Positions 17,033-26,546 of a stretch of 64,000 nucleotides of DNA are shown piece by piece. The first letter of the stretch is position 1. Each line of letters opens with the position of its first letter. The stretch spans positions 186,001 through 250,000 of the forward strand of contig JAKURD010000001.1 of NCBI GenBank assembly GCA_022450045.1. The letters are read 5' to 3'. Made by a program: the position numbers and the translations under genes. Origin of the DNA: Gracilimonas sp. GTDB lineage: Bacteria > Bacteroidota > Rhodothermia > Balneolales > Balneolaceae. Under the pieces are notes generated by a model that made no database searches, had not been told where the DNA came from, and worked only from the letters and a program-made list of their open reading frames with translations.

Positions 17033-18994
17033 ATGAGTAAGCCACTTAACGTCACACAGAAATTAATTAAAGACCACCTGAAAGAAGGGGAAATGATACC
17101 CGGAGAGGAGATAGGGCTTAAAATAGACCAGACACTCACCCAAGATGCCACCGGGACTTTGGTGATGCTGGAACTGGAAGCCATGGAGCTGAAAGACGCT
17201 AAAACCGAGATATCTTGCCAGTATGTTGATCACAATCTCCTGCAAACGGATTTCAAGAATCCGGATGATCACCTGTTTCTGAAATCTGCCGCTGAACGAT
17301 TTGGTCTGTGGTTTAGTCGCCCGGGAAATGGCGTGAGTCACCCAATTGAAACCGAGCGATTTGCTATTCCGGGTAAAACCCTTGCCGGATCTGACAGTCA
17401 TACGCCTGCATCAGGCTGTATGGGGATGTTAGCTCTTGGAGCGGGAGGGCTGGATGTAGCTTTTGCGATCGCGGGAGAACCGATGCACATAAAAATGCCA
17501 AAAGTGTTGGGCGTAGAACTTAAGGGAAACCTGCCGGATTGGGTTAGTGCAAAAGATGTGGTCCTTGAAATGCTCCGTCGGTATGATGTAGATGGAGCTA
17601 ATGGATATGTAATCGAATATTTCGGAGAAGGATTAAAAAATTTATCTACCATGGATCGCCATGTTATTGCCAATATGGGAACTGAAATGGGGGCCACAAC
17701 TACCGTTTTTCCTGCCGATGAAGAGGTCCGACGGTTTATGACTACCCAAGGCAGAGGGGATGATTTTGTTGAACTGGTGGCCGATAAAGGCGCTAAATAT
17801 GATAAATACGAAGAATTGATTCTTGATGATGTTGAACCATTGATCGCCTTGCCGAGCAGTCCCGGCAATGTAGTTCCGGTTAGAGAAGTGGAAGGCAAGC
17901 CGATCTACCAGGCATATGTTGGATCTTCAGCCAATCCCGGCTATCGAGATTTTTGGATGGCTTCTGAAATCGTAAAAGGTAAAATGGTACACGAAAACGT
18001 ATCATGGGATATTAATCCAACCTCACGTCAGATCATAGAGAATATGGTTAAGAATGATGTAATGTTTCATCTCGTGCAATCAGGAGCGCGGATTCATCAG
18101 GCGGGGTGTAACGGTTGTATTGGAATGGGGCAAGCCCCTGCATCCGGACAAAATAGTTTACGGACCGTTCCGCGTAATTTCCCTGATCGATCAGGAACCA
18201 AGGAAGATTCAGTGTTTCTGGTTAGTCCGGAGACGGCGGCAGCTTCAGCACTGACCGGCAAGATCACGGATCCCCGCGATCTTAAGGAACTGTATAACAT
18301 GGAATATCCGCGGTTTGAAGAGCTTGAGAATCCGATCGTAAATACGGATATGCTGAAAGAGCCTGTTCCCATGGAAAAAAGAGGGGATATCAAGAAAGGG
18401 CCTAATATTTCAAGTATGCCGAATTTTGATGAACTGGATGATTTTGAAGTCCCTGTATTACTAAAAATGGGAGACGATATTTCCACAGATGAAATACTGA
18501 GAGCAGGGGCAGAAGTGCTGCCATTCCGCAGTAACATCCCCGAGATCAGTAAATTTACCTTAGATGTGGTTGATGAAAATTTCTACGACAGGGCGATCGA
18601 AGCCAAAAAAGAACACGGCGGACATATGGTTATTGCCGGCGAGAATTACGCACAAGGCTCCAGTCGTGAGCATGCTGCAATTGCGCCAAGATACTTGGGC
18701 CAGCGAGCCGTAATAGCCAAAAGTTATGCCCGAATAGGATGGCAAAATCTAATAAATTTTGGAATTCCACCCTTTGAGTTTGCAAACGAAGATGACTACG
18801 AGGACATCGACCAAGGTGATATCCTCAGATCTGAAAACATTCGAGCAAGCATTGAAAGTGGAAACACGGCTAAACTGATCAACGTAACCAAAGGCAATGA
18901 ATACGAGGTTAAACACACCCTCAGTAAACGCCAGCGTGAAGCTGTTTTAGATGGGGGAGTGATCAATACCTTTAAGAAGAAAAAAGCTTCTTAA
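17033..18994 (+). CDS. aconitate hydratase
   Basis: TCA-cycle isomerisation of citrate to isocitrate by a [4Fe-4S] enzyme. I choose the ATG at 17033 (MSKPLNVTQKLIKDHL), preceded by AGAAGGTAAC; the frame is open to 16973. 653 residues, matching the shorter single-polypeptide aconitase type. Cluster cysteines are in GSDSHTPASGCMGMLALG (about residue 130) and HQAGCNGCIGMGQAP (about 360). The swivelling domain has GENYAQGSSREHAAIAPRYL near 540 with the active-site SREH. It converges on the glycosyltransferase gene with only five bases between stops. Confidence 0.96.
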   Translation: MSKPLNVTQKLIKDHLKEGEMIPGEEIGLKIDQTLTQDATGTLVMLELEAMELKDAKTEISCQYVDHNLLQTDFKNPDDHLFLKSAAERFGLWFSRPGNGVSHPIETERFAIPGKTLAGSDSHTPASGCMGMLALGAGGLDVAFAIAGEPMHIKMPKVLGVELKGNLPDWVSAKDVVLEMLRRYDVDGANGYVIEYFGEGLKNLSTMDRHVIANMGTEMGATTTVFPADEEVRRFMTTQGRGDDFVELVADKGAKYDKYEELILDDVEPLIALPSSPGNVVPVREVEGKPIYQAYVGSSANPGYRDFWMASEIVKGKMVHENVSWDINPTSRQIIENMVKNDVMFHLVQSGARIHQAGCNGCIGMGQAPASGQNSLRTVPRNFPDRSGTKEDSVFLVSPETAAASALTGKITDPRDLKELYNMEYPRFEELENPIVNTDMLKEPVPMEKRGDIKKGPNISSMPNFDELDDFEVPVLLKMGDDISTDEILRAGAEVLPFRSNIPEISKFTLDVVDENFYDRAIEAKKEHGGHMVIAGENYAQGSSREHAAIAPRYLGQRAVIAKSYARIGWQNLINFGIPPFEFANEDDYEDIDQGDILRSENIRASIESGNTAKLINVTKGNEYEVKHTLSKRQREAVLDGGVINTFKKKKAS

Positions 18995-18999
18995 GCACG

Positions 19000-20025
19000 C
19001 TAAAGATATTTTTTGAGGTTGCGAAATCGGTTTACACCTTTAAAATAATGCACCCATATAATACTTATACCTGCCATAGTCTCAGGATCATCTTGGTTCA
19101 CTCTGTTTGATTGAAGTTCTTGTCGTTTTTGATTTAGTTTCCTCAGGTTCGAAAGAAAGTGAAGATGTGCCTTAGCCACGGCAAGCCATTCTCTGGGTTT
19201 GCCCTCAAATAATGCTTTCCATGCTGCAACAATATCGAGCAGAATTCTAAGGATAACCCTTTTTCTGAGGCTCACAGAGGAATAATTCTTCCACAACATG
19301 AACAAACTATTTCTGAAGTTGTAATATACTTTTCGAGGAGAACCCATTGGCAAGGATCCTCCGCCAAGGTGATAAACCACACTCTCCGGAGCATAAACGA
19401 TATGTTGGCCTTTATTTTGGAGCCTCCAACAAAGATCTATCTCTTCCATGTGGAATTCGAAATCTTCATCAAACCCTTTATGATCAATAAATGCTTCCTT
19501 TGTAATAGCTAAAGCAGCCCCTGAGGCCCAAAAAAGATCAGTTTTGTCATTATACTGTCCCTCATCTTTTTCAACTTCATTGAATATCCGGCCCCGGCAA
19601 AATGGGAAGCCGTATTTATCAATATATCCGCCCGCCGCACCGGCATATTCAAAATAATCGGGTTGTTCTAAACTTCTAATTTTAGGTTGAGCTGCAACAA
19701 CATCCTTGTCATTAAAGGCCTCGTTTAATCCATAAAGCCAGTTTTGGCTCACTTTCACATCATTATTCAAAAAGACTAAAATTTCTTTCTCCGCAAATGG
19801 AACAGCTCTGTTATTTCCCCCGCAATAGCCGTAGTTTCCATCGAAGGATGCAATTTTTATTTCAGGATATGTTGACTTGACCCATTCTTTGGATCCATCA
19901 TCAGAGGCATTATCCGCGATAATAATTTCATAGTCGGGGTAATCAGTGTTAGTTACAGACGGAAGGAAGTTTTTGAGATGTTCGAGTGCATTCCAGGTAA
20001 CAATAATGATGCTGAAGCCTTTCAA
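19000..20025 (-). CDS. family 2 glycosyltransferase
   Basis: 341-residue GT-A enzyme. The nucleotide-sugar-binding start is SIIIVTWNALEHLKNFLPSV and EIIIADNASDDGSKEW. The metal-binding acidic motif is VFLNNDVKVSQNW near residue 85, and the acceptor-side acidic motif is FHMEEIDLCWRLQNKG. This pattern is typical of rhamnosyltransferase-like enzymes of O-antigen or exopolysaccharide synthesis. The C-terminal third is basic and amphipathic, suggesting membrane association. It stands alone here without other polysaccharide genes, so the product is unknown. Confidence 0.92.
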   Translation of the reverse strand: MKGFSIIIVTWNALEHLKNFLPSVTNTDYPDYEIIIADNASDDGSKEWVKSTYPEIKIASFDGNYGYCGGNNRAVPFAEKEILVFLNNDVKVSQNWLYGLNEAFNDKDVVAAQPKIRSLEQPDYFEYAGAAGGYIDKYGFPFCRGRIFNEVEKDEGQYNDKTDLFWASGAALAITKEAFIDHKGFDEDFEFHMEEIDLCWRLQNKGQHIVYAPESVVYHLGGGSLPMGSPRKVYYNFRNSLFMLWKNYSSVSLRKRVILRILLDIVAAWKALFEGKPREWLAVAKAHLHFLSNLRKLNQKRQELQSNRVNQDDPETMAGISIIWVHYFKGVNRFRNLKKYL

Positions 20026-20124
20026 CGAATGAATAATATTTTGTGAATGTTTATAAAAAAGCTGAACAAGTGATTTAAAAATATCTCCTTGTTCTTTGTT
20101 GGATTTTAAGATGATACAAAAAGT

Positions 20125-20673
20125 ATGACCAAAATAGGGCTAATTTCAGATACACATAATTTTCTTGATCCTCAGGTTTTTGAGTACTTCAAAGACTGCG
20201 ACGAAATATGGCATGCCGGCGATTTTGGGACGATAGAAGTTGCTGACCAGCTTCAAGAGATCGCTCCTGTTATCGGCGTGTACGGTAATATAGATGGGGA
20301 TGATATTCGCAAAGAATACCCACTTCATCAGCATTTTGAGCGCGAAGGACTTCATATATGGATGACTCATATCGGGGGAATTCCCGGAAGATATTGTATT
20401 CCCATTCGTGAAGAACTTGAGAAGAACCCACCTGATATTTTTATATGCGGTCATTCTCATATACTGAGGATCTCCCGAGATCAGGATCTGGGGAAGATGT
20501 TATATTTAAATCCCGGAGCAGCAGGTAAACAAGGATTTCATACTCATCGAACTATTGTTCGATTTGAGATTGATCAGGGTAAAATCCATAATGTAGAAGT
20601 GATCAATCTTGATGTTGAAGATGAAGTGAATATGGAACAAGAACAGCCTGAAGCAAAATCTAAACGGTTATAA
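20125..20673 (+). CDS. metallophosphoesterase, YfcE/MJ0936 type
   Basis: 182-residue calcineurin-like phosphodiesterase. The complete metal-binding series is visible: GLISDTHNFLD, EIWHAGDFG, VYGNIDGDD, WMTHIGGIPG and FICGHSHILR. Family members hydrolyse phosphodiesters in vitro with loose specificity; the natural substrate is unknown. The last 20 residues are an acidic, Gln-rich tail (EQEQPEAKSKRL) beyond the fold. The gene is divergent from the glycosyltransferase and convergent with the carotenoid desaturase, 10 bases from its stop. Confidence 0.94.
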   Translation: MTKIGLISDTHNFLDPQVFEYFKDCDEIWHAGDFGTIEVADQLQEIAPVIGVYGNIDGDDIRKEYPLHQHFEREGLHIWMTHIGGIPGRYCIPIREELEKNPPDIFICGHSHILRISRDQDLGKMLYLNPGAAGKQGFHTHRTIVRFEIDQGKIHNVEVINLDVEDEVNMEQEQPEAKSKRL

Positions 20674-20683
20674 ATTTTCTGTT

Positions 20684-22156
20684 TCATTCCTTTCTATCGA
20701 TCAATTCTATAGCATTAAAAGCTGATTGAACGACGAGCGGGATGCCTCCCCCAGGATGCGTTGATCCGCCTACATAATACAGCCCTTCTACTTCTTTTGA
20801 TTTATTACGGGGGCGCATAAATGCGGATAACTTACTGTTTGAGGAAGTTCCATAGATGCTCCCTTTGTTGGAAAGGTACTTCTTATAAAAGTCAACAGGG
20901 GTGATGCTTCTCCTGAAAATTAGAGCCTCAGAAAGTCCCCTTAATCCTTTCTGTTCGAGAATTTCGATTACTTTATCTCCATATTTTTTAGCATGCTCTT
21001 TCCAGCTGTATGCATTGGATAGATAAGGAGCATTAATAAGAAGAAACAAGTTTGAAGCATCTTTCGGGGCATGATCCGGGTCAGAGTATGAGGTATTCGC
21101 AACATAGATAGTAGGATCGTCCGGCATCACTTTTTCCTTAAATAGCTGATGAAATTCATGTTCATAATCCTCAGAGAAAAAGATATTGTGATGTGTAAGC
21201 TGATCGAATTTTCTATCTACTCCAAGTAATAATACAAATCCTGAGCAGGAGGGTTCTATATGCTCTGCTTTTTGTTTTTTACGGAGAGAAATGGAATAAT
21301 CAGGAAGAAGATTAGTAACGGTTTCCGTGAAATCACTGTTAGAGACAACGAGGTCGAAGTGTATTTTTTCACAATTAAAGAATCCAATTCCTGTAGCCTT
21401 ACCTTTATCCACAATAATGGAGCTAACTTCAGAATTGAAATGAAACTGTACTCCAAGTGTCTTTGCCAATCTCATGAGAGCTTCTGCTACTTTGTATAAC
21501 CCGCCTTTCACATAATATCCTCCCTGATTGATCTCTACATGTGGGATGACATTAAGGGTAGCAGGAGCGAGGAATGGAGAAGACCCATTGTACGTAGTGA
21601 ACCTTTTGAAGAATTTTCTCAAATAGTCAGACTGGAATCTACTGTTTACCCTGCTACTCACTGTTGTAAACGCATCAATACCGAAGAAGTTAAAGAGGTC
21701 AAGTTCTTTCAGGTCTCTAAACTCAAATAATGGATTGAAAATAAAAGCACCGGCTGTTTTTTGGTATAAGGACTCTGCATAATCCAGGAAATCGGAGTAT
21801 GCTTTGGTATCAAGAGGTGCTATTCTGTTGATCTCCTCCATGGTGGCTTTCCTGCTTTCAAAATTGTTGAAGATCGTGCCATCGGGGTAGAAATATCTAC
21901 AGATTGGATCAAGAGGCTGAAGTTCTATATGGTCGGAAAGTTTTTCTCTACATTGTTCAAAAAGTTTCTCAAGAACAATTGGCATGGTTAGCAGGCTGGG
22001 TCCGGTATCAAAACGAAATCCTTGCGATACTATTTGATTCATTTTCCCGCCGGCAGAATCATTCCTCTCAAAAACAGAAACCGCATGGCCTTTTTGGGCC
22101 AATAAGCAGGCTACTGATAATCCCCCAAGGCCGGCACCTATCACACAAATTTTCAT
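20684..22156 (-). CDS. crtI: phytoene desaturase family FAD oxidoreductase
   Basis: 490-residue carotenoid-biosynthesis desaturase. The dinucleotide-binding start is CVIGAGLGGLSVACLLAQKG with the acidic end of strand 2 (FERNDSAGGKM). FDTGPSLLTMP follows, and the C-terminal FAD-contact block YYVGGSTHPGGGIPLVVQSA is the CrtI signature. It may be CrtI proper (phytoene to lycopene) or a CrtD-like desaturase of a later step; the sequence alone does not separate them. No phytoene synthase (crtB) is in the window. A PH-domain protein gene lies 14 bases upstream on the same strand. Confidence 0.9.
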   Translation of the reverse strand: MKICVIGAGLGGLSVACLLAQKGHAVSVFERNDSAGGKMNQIVSQGFRFDTGPSLLTMPIVLEKLFEQCREKLSDHIELQPLDPICRYFYPDGTIFNNFESRKATMEEINRIAPLDTKAYSDFLDYAESLYQKTAGAFIFNPLFEFRDLKELDLFNFFGIDAFTTVSSRVNSRFQSDYLRKFFKRFTTYNGSSPFLAPATLNVIPHVEINQGGYYVKGGLYKVAEALMRLAKTLGVQFHFNSEVSSIIVDKGKATGIGFFNCEKIHFDLVVSNSDFTETVTNLLPDYSISLRKKQKAEHIEPSCSGFVLLLGVDRKFDQLTHHNIFFSEDYEHEFHQLFKEKVMPDDPTIYVANTSYSDPDHAPKDASNLFLLINAPYLSNAYSWKEHAKKYGDKVIEILEQKGLRGLSEALIFRRSITPVDFYKKYLSNKGSIYGTSSNSKLSAFMRPRNKSKEVEGLYYVGGSTHPGGGIPLVVQSAFNAIELIDRKE

Positions 22157-22170
22157 AACTTTTTTAAGTT

Positions 22171-22707
22171 CTAGTCCGAGATCTTTTCTTCAATCCGCTT
22201 TAAGGAATCTCTTATTTCTATAAGTATTTCGTTAGTCGAATCATTTCCTGGGGAAGCGGAAGCGGAGGATATGCTGTTGTCGGTTACTTTATCTCTTTGC
22301 TCAAATACCAAATTTCGGAATTCGAAAGCATCTATAATTCCTATCAAAGATAAGTCAGATGTACCCTGACCGGTATTACCTGCTGTTTCAATTTTCAGTA
22401 TGCTCAAGCCAAAATGTTTAAGCAAAGGGCCTTCTTTAAAAGTCAGATCCTGGATTTTATCTAAGGGAATGGTCCGTTCTGTGTGAAAAATATATCCTTT
22501 CTTAAATCGAAGCGACCGTGTAGTGAGTTCACATTCCAACCTTTCGAAATATTTGTTCAGATACATGGATCCAAAAATGAGCCAGAAAGGAATCAGTGGT
22601 ATTAGTACTACCGTTAGCACACTGATCAAGGAACCATACCAGAGTATGTAGCTTTTTATCTTTGGATTGAAAGAAGCTTCTTGGAGAACAACAGCTTTTG
22701 TATTCAT
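22171..22707 (-). CDS. bacterial PH (YdbS-like) domain membrane protein
   Basis: 178 residues. Two close hydrophobic helices near the N-terminus (about residues 20-50) are followed by a bPH2 domain with the characteristic LTTRSLRFKKGYIFHTERTI and PLDKIQDLTFKEGPLLKHFG, then LKIETAG. The C-terminal 40 residues are Ser-rich followed by a short coiled segment (EIRDSLKRIEEKISD). Function is not known for this group beyond membrane localisation. It lies 14 bases upstream of the carotenoid desaturase, probably co-transcribed. Confidence 0.85.
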   Translation of the reverse strand: MNTKAVVLQEASFNPKIKSYILWYGSLISVLTVVLIPLIPFWLIFGSMYLNKYFERLECELTTRSLRFKKGYIFHTERTIPLDKIQDLTFKEGPLLKHFGLSILKIETAGNTGQGTSDLSLIGIIDAFEFRNLVFEQRDKVTDNSISSASASPGNDSTNEILIEIRDSLKRIEEKISD

Positions 22708-22732
22708 TTTAAATTCTTAATTGATTTTTAGA

Positions 22733-22761
22733 CAATAAAAAAGGCGTCCTTAAAGACGCCT
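22733..22761 (-). terminator. intrinsic terminator after msrB
   Basis: AGGCGTC-CTTAAA-GACGCCT hairpin (22742-22761). On the minus strand it runs into a T-tract (22733-22741). It lies 32 bases beyond the msrB stop and upstream of the PH-domain gene. Confidence 0.85.
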
Positions 22762-22792
22762 CATTATCTAAATAGTTACGATAATTTCCAAC

Positions 22793-23371
22793 TTACATAC
22801 CCTTTGAATCTTCATTGGCAGCTACATTCTCTTTTTCGATAAAATTCATTGCTGCTGAGTTCATGCAGTATCTTAATCCGGTGGGTTGTGGCCCGTCATC
22901 AAACACGTGGCCCAAATGACTCCCACAGTTGGAGCATACGATCTCAGTGCGAGTCATCCAGAGGCTTTTATCCTCCCGTTCTCCGACAAGTGAGTCGGCC
23001 AAAGGTTTCCAAAAACTTGGCCATCCTGATCCGCTTTCGTATTTATGTTCAGAGCTATACAATTTTTGTCCACAAGCTCCGCATACGTAAATGCCTTCTT
23101 TCTTATTTCCATTGTATTCATTCACCCAGGGAAGTTCAGTTCCACGATCACGAAGTATTCGATATTCCTTACCAGTTAAAATTTCCTTCCATTCCTTCTC
23201 TGTTTTTTGAAAAGGATACTCTTCTTCTGGCATCGTATCCTGCACAGAAGTGTAAACTACGTTCGTTTCAGCTTCAGACTTTAAGGGGGCTGAGTCAGGA
23301 GTACTCCTTAGAAAAGTAAGCAAGAACAACCCTGCTATGGTCATTGTACCAACTATAACTGCATATTTCAT
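22793..23371 (-). CDS. msrB: peptide-methionine (R)-S-oxide reductase, membrane-anchored
   Basis: Repairs R-methionine sulfoxide in oxidised proteins. 192 residues with one N-terminal hydrophobic anchor (VIVGTMTIAGLFLLTFL), so it acts outside the cytoplasm. The MsrB domain covers about residues 55-180. Zinc-binding pairs are CGACGQKLY and CSNCGSHLGH, substrate positioning is in YESGSGWPSFW, and the catalytic cysteine is in GLRYCMNSAAM. A strong terminator follows, and no partner msrA is adjacent. Confidence 0.95.
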   Translation of the reverse strand: MKYAVIVGTMTIAGLFLLTFLRSTPDSAPLKSEAETNVVYTSVQDTMPEEEYPFQKTEKEWKEILTGKEYRILRDRGTELPWVNEYNGNKKEGIYVCGACGQKLYSSEHKYESGSGWPSFWKPLADSLVGEREDKSLWMTRTEIVCSNCGSHLGHVFDDGPQPTGLRYCMNSAAMNFIEKENVAANEDSKGM

Positions 23372-23466
23372 ATTCGTAATATTTGATTGATTTATGATAG
23401 CACATCCAATAAACAGTACGAAATCAATTTTAGTTTAGATTGGTATGATTTAATTCTATAAAATAG

Positions 23467-24948
23467 TTACCAGTTAATATCCCAGTTGTTGAATTCATCT
23501 TTAAAGCGGAGGGGTGCTTTCTGTTTGAAAAGACGAATTCCTGCAGTGAAGCCTGCCCAGAATTGGTAATTACGTCCTTTCCATTCTGGAGACCAAAGAC
23601 TATACCAGGTATAATCTTTGGCAGCATTAACGCGGGTAATTTGAGCGTTAAAGGAAGGACCACCATATAATGAAAATCCGCTTCCAAATCGTTTTCCAAT
23701 CAAAAATTTATAGGAATAGATCAGGTTAAGATCTTTAGACCATTCATTTTCAAACTGATGGGTAACTGCAATTTCCTGATTTACAAACAGGGTCTCATTT
23801 TCCCAGTTTTGAAAAGAGTCTCGAATATTTTTCTCTAAACCGACTGCAAATCCCACGCGGTAAACATCACGGTCTAACAAGGTATTGTATCCAAACAGGG
23901 CAGAGTTGTAAACACGATGTGTTCCAAGTGTCAGGCCAATATCAGTGAAGCCCCCGTCTGAGAAACGAACATCAATGTTTTTACGCCCGTTGCCATAATA
24001 ACTTATGACCCCGATAGGGACTCCTTCAAATTCCCTGGCAACGTTGATCAAACCAATCTGCAGGCCGGTAGCGGTTTTTGAAGCATTGAGTAAACCGGCT
24101 ATCTGAAGACCGCTCAAATCTTTGGCAATGTTAGCTCCTCCGGAAATGGAAGCACCTTCAAGGTTATTGGCGATATTGAGCCCTCCGGCAATGAGTAAAC
24201 CGCTGGCATCTTTTCGTGCCACATTAACTCCACCAGAGGCCATTAAACCTTCAATATTTCCCAAAGCAATATTCGCTCCGGCGGCGGCTTGAAGCCCGGA
24301 AATATCAGCTCCGGCAAAATTGAAAGCACCTGCTGCTTGCAACCCCTCTACATTTTCCTTAGCTATATTGGCAACACCGGCGGCTTGTAACCCTGAAATA
24401 TTTCCCCATGCTGCATTTAAAATACCCGCTCCCTGTAAACCTTCAATATCACCTTTGGCAATATTACCGATTCCTGCAAACTGTAATCCACTTGAATTGT
24501 CACCAGCTACGTTAAGGCCTCCTACAACCTGTATGCCTTCAAGATCCTCTCCTGAAAAGTTGGTTAACCCTGCAACTTGAATTCCACTCATGTCATCTTT
24601 TGAGAAATTTCCCAGGCCGGAAATATTAACTCCGGACATATGACCTCCTGTGATATTTCCCAGTCCCGCTAACTGGAAGCCGTGGCTATAATATTTGTTA
24701 TAATTAACCAATCCTCCAATCTCTCCTCCATCCATACCGCCATGACTACCCACCAAAATATTAATAGAATACTTAGCAGTATATTTTGGCGCCTCTAATC
24801 CATTGGTACTTAAAGGAGGGAAGAGGGTAACCCGCCATTTACGGTATTCCAGATCTTGTTCAGAATGGTTTTGAGAAAAAGCTTGCTTCGGAAGAAATAA
24901 AACCGCGGCTGTGAAGAGGATGAGTGGAAATAAAATTCGCTTGATCAT
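23467..24948 (-). CDS. surface repeat protein with about fourteen 16-residue GLQxAGxxN repeats
   Basis: I start at the ATG at 24948 (MIKRILFPLILFTAAVLF), which gives a clean signal peptide ending AFSQ; the frame is open to 24987. About 493 residues. From roughly residue 87 to 306 there are 14 tandem repeats of 15-16 residues of the form (S/E)GLQxAGxxNxAxxxx. Serine-type and glutamate-type units mostly alternate, giving a 32-residue super-period. It resembles the LA_2272-type surface repeats described from Leptospira and probably folds as a beta-solenoid. The last 180 residues look like an outer-membrane beta-barrel (TLGTHRVYNSALFGYN, FWAGFTAGIRLF). Function unknown. Confidence 0.75.
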   Translation of the reverse strand: MIKRILFPLILFTAAVLFLPKQAFSQNHSEQDLEYRKWRVTLFPPLSTNGLEAPKYTAKYSINILVGSHGGMDGGEIGGLVNYNKYYSHGFQLAGLGNITGGHMSGVNISGLGNFSKDDMSGIQVAGLTNFSGEDLEGIQVVGGLNVAGDNSSGLQFAGIGNIAKGDIEGLQGAGILNAAWGNISGLQAAGVANIAKENVEGLQAAGAFNFAGADISGLQAAAGANIALGNIEGLMASGGVNVARKDASGLLIAGGLNIANNLEGASISGGANIAKDLSGLQIAGLLNASKTATGLQIGLINVAREFEGVPIGVISYYGNGRKNIDVRFSDGGFTDIGLTLGTHRVYNSALFGYNTLLDRDVYRVGFAVGLEKNIRDSFQNWENETLFVNQEIAVTHQFENEWSKDLNLIYSYKFLIGKRFGSGFSLYGGPSFNAQITRVNAAKDYTWYSLWSPEWKGRNYQFWAGFTAGIRLFKQKAPLRFKDEFNNWDINW

Positions 24949-25047
24949 TGAGATTGTAATCTTATTGGTTTTGATTTTTGGATGCACTACGATCTCAGTA
25001 AAAAAAAGTTTAGCTTTTTTCTAATATCAGAATGAATGAAGATCTTT

Positions 25048-25578
25048 CTAAACAACCGCCGGTTTAAGATGGTCGAATTGCTCATTCAATACTTCATTCC
25101 AATGCTGAACTTCATTAATATTCTTGAGGAGCTCTTCATATTTACCATCCAGATCTATGGATTCAATTTTGTCTCCTTGAGAAATAGAATTAACAATGTC
25201 TTGGTCTTCCTGTGAGAGAACCTCACCAAAAACAGTATGTTTTTCATCCAGCCACGGCGTTGCCACATGGGTAATAAAGAATTGACTTCCATTGGTATTC
25301 GGTCCTGCATTAGCCATAGACAGCTTTCCAGGCTCATCATGAATCAACTCGTTGTGAAATTCATCTTCAAAACGATATCCGGGCCCGCCTCTTCCATCTC
25401 CATTCGGGCAACCTCCCTGAACCATGAAGTCATTGATAACTCGGTGGAAATTCAGATCATCAAAAAAACCACGGGATGCTAAGTTCACAAAATTAGCTAC
25501 TGTTCTGGGAGCTCTTTTGTCAAATAACCGGATATTAATAGTTCCTTTGGTAGTGGTAATACTTGCTTTTATGCTCAT
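25048..25578 (-). CDS. cyclophilin-type peptidyl-prolyl isomerase
   Basis: 176-residue cytoplasmic cyclophilin without signal peptide. The catalytic arginine block is [38 protein letters not shown] and [20 protein letters not shown] complete the active site. The first residues [20 protein letters not shown] are the usual start of the short bacterial form. A helical tail of about 30 residues ends the protein. It is followed closely downstream by nothing co-directional; the upstream PagL-like gene ends 7 bases before its start. Confidence 0.94.
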   Translation of the reverse strand: MSIKASITTTKGTINIRLFDKRAPRTVANFVNLASRGFFDDLNFHRVINDFMVQGGCPNGDGRGGPGYRFEDEFHNELIHDEPGKLSMANAGPNTNGSQFFITHVATPWLDEKHTVFGEVLSQEDQDIVNSISQGDKIESIDLDGKYEELLKNINEVQHWNEVLNEQFDHLKPAVV

Positions 25579-25585
25579 GGATAAA

Positions 25586-26197
25586 TTACTGGATGGAAAA
25601 CGTTAGAAATAAGAAATTAGAGTCTAAACCCGGGTTTTCAAGTCCGGTTTGTGCATTGGAAATATGGTGAAATTTATAACCGATCGCTATGATCGCAAAT
25701 TGGTTGATTGTAAAACTGTTGGCAATGGTGATATCAAAGGTAAAATTTAAACTCCGGGCCTGATCTGTTGGAAAGTTATCTTCCATATAAATAATGCCCC
25801 CTGTGGTTTGAAAATACGGGGCATACCAATTTGAAATGAAATTTGAAAGAGAAAAACCAACGGGCGAAAGACCAAATCCAGATCGAGATACTCTTCGATT
25901 ATTCTCATCTCTTTTGGGATAGTCGAATTGAATGTATGGAATTATATCAGCAGTGTACCAAAGCCGTTTATTAGGGGAGTAGGTCTTAATGGCTTTTTGA
26001 AAACCAAATGCAAAGATCTGGGTTTGAGATTGCTCTGTTTTTCCTAAAAACCTTATTGAATTGGCTGAATATCCTCCCCATACCGACCATCGGATTTTCT
26101 TCTCAAAAGAGTGGGACTGCGCTTTTAAGGGTTGGAAAAAGAGCAACGAAAAAAAAATAATAAACGAACAAAAAAAGGCTTGAGTTTTAAACTTCAA
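25586..26197 (-). CDS. PagL-like lipid A deacylase family outer-membrane protein
   Basis: 203 residues with a signal peptide ending QPLKAQ and a short beta-barrel pattern of alternating hydrophobic strands ending in Phe (FLTFSIQ). Near the C-terminus, [18 protein letters not shown] contains an H-x-S pair followed by Glu, the arrangement of the catalytic His-Ser-Glu in PagL 3-O-deacylases. PagL removes an acyl chain from lipid A in the outer membrane and so alters recognition of LPS. The assignment rests on this motif and barrel layout. The first 120 residues show little I can match. Confidence 0.65.
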   Translation of the reverse strand: MKFKTQAFFCSFIIFFSLLFFQPLKAQSHSFEKKIRWSVWGGYSANSIRFLGKTEQSQTQIFAFGFQKAIKTYSPNKRLWYTADIIPYIQFDYPKRDENNRRVSRSGFGLSPVGFSLSNFISNWYAPYFQTTGGIIYMEDNFPTDQARSLNFTFDITIANSFTINQFAIIAIGYKFHHISNAQTGLENPGLDSNFLFLTFSIQ

Positions 26198-26214
26198 CGA
26201 TCAAAAATGACAGA

Positions 26215-26541
26215 TTAAATATTTTTCTTTTTTAGAGAGCCGGAACTGAAAACCGATACTATCCAAATGACTCCCCACGCTCCACCTAAATAATGGTTGC
26301 CGGAATAAACCAATATAGCCACAGTTAGTGCATAAATAACATTATAAAATAAAGGAGGGGCAGTAGAGTTATTTGCCTTTTTTTGAAGGGCCGGCATAAA
26401 GAAGGCTAAAACTTTGCTTAATAAAAGAAGGGATGAATAAACCCAAAGAACAACCTCCAATACGGTATTTTCATATAGGGCAAATACCAATATAAAGAGC
26501 AACACTATTACATCGAGGTACGCATCTTTTATCCAATCCAT
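26215..26541 (-). CDS. small integral membrane protein, function unknown
   Basis: 108 residues with about four hydrophobic segments: VIVLLFILVFALYEN, VVLWVYSSLLLLSKVLAFF, VIYALTVAILVYSG and VIWIVSVFSSG. No catalytic motif is visible. It is 5 bases downstream of the cold-shock gene and 17 bases upstream of the PagL-like gene, so it is likely in the same transcript. I do not recognise the family. Confidence 0.7.
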   Translation of the reverse strand: MDWIKDAYLDVIVLLFILVFALYENTVLEVVLWVYSSLLLLSKVLAFFMPALQKKANNSTAPPLFYNVIYALTVAILVYSGNHYLGGAWGVIWIVSVFSSGSLKKKNI

Positions 26542-26546
26542 TTAAT

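Noticed and set aside
22171..22707. crtB or other carotenoid gene beside crtI
   Set aside because: The protein is a bPH2-type membrane protein with no isoprenoid-synthase aspartate motifs.
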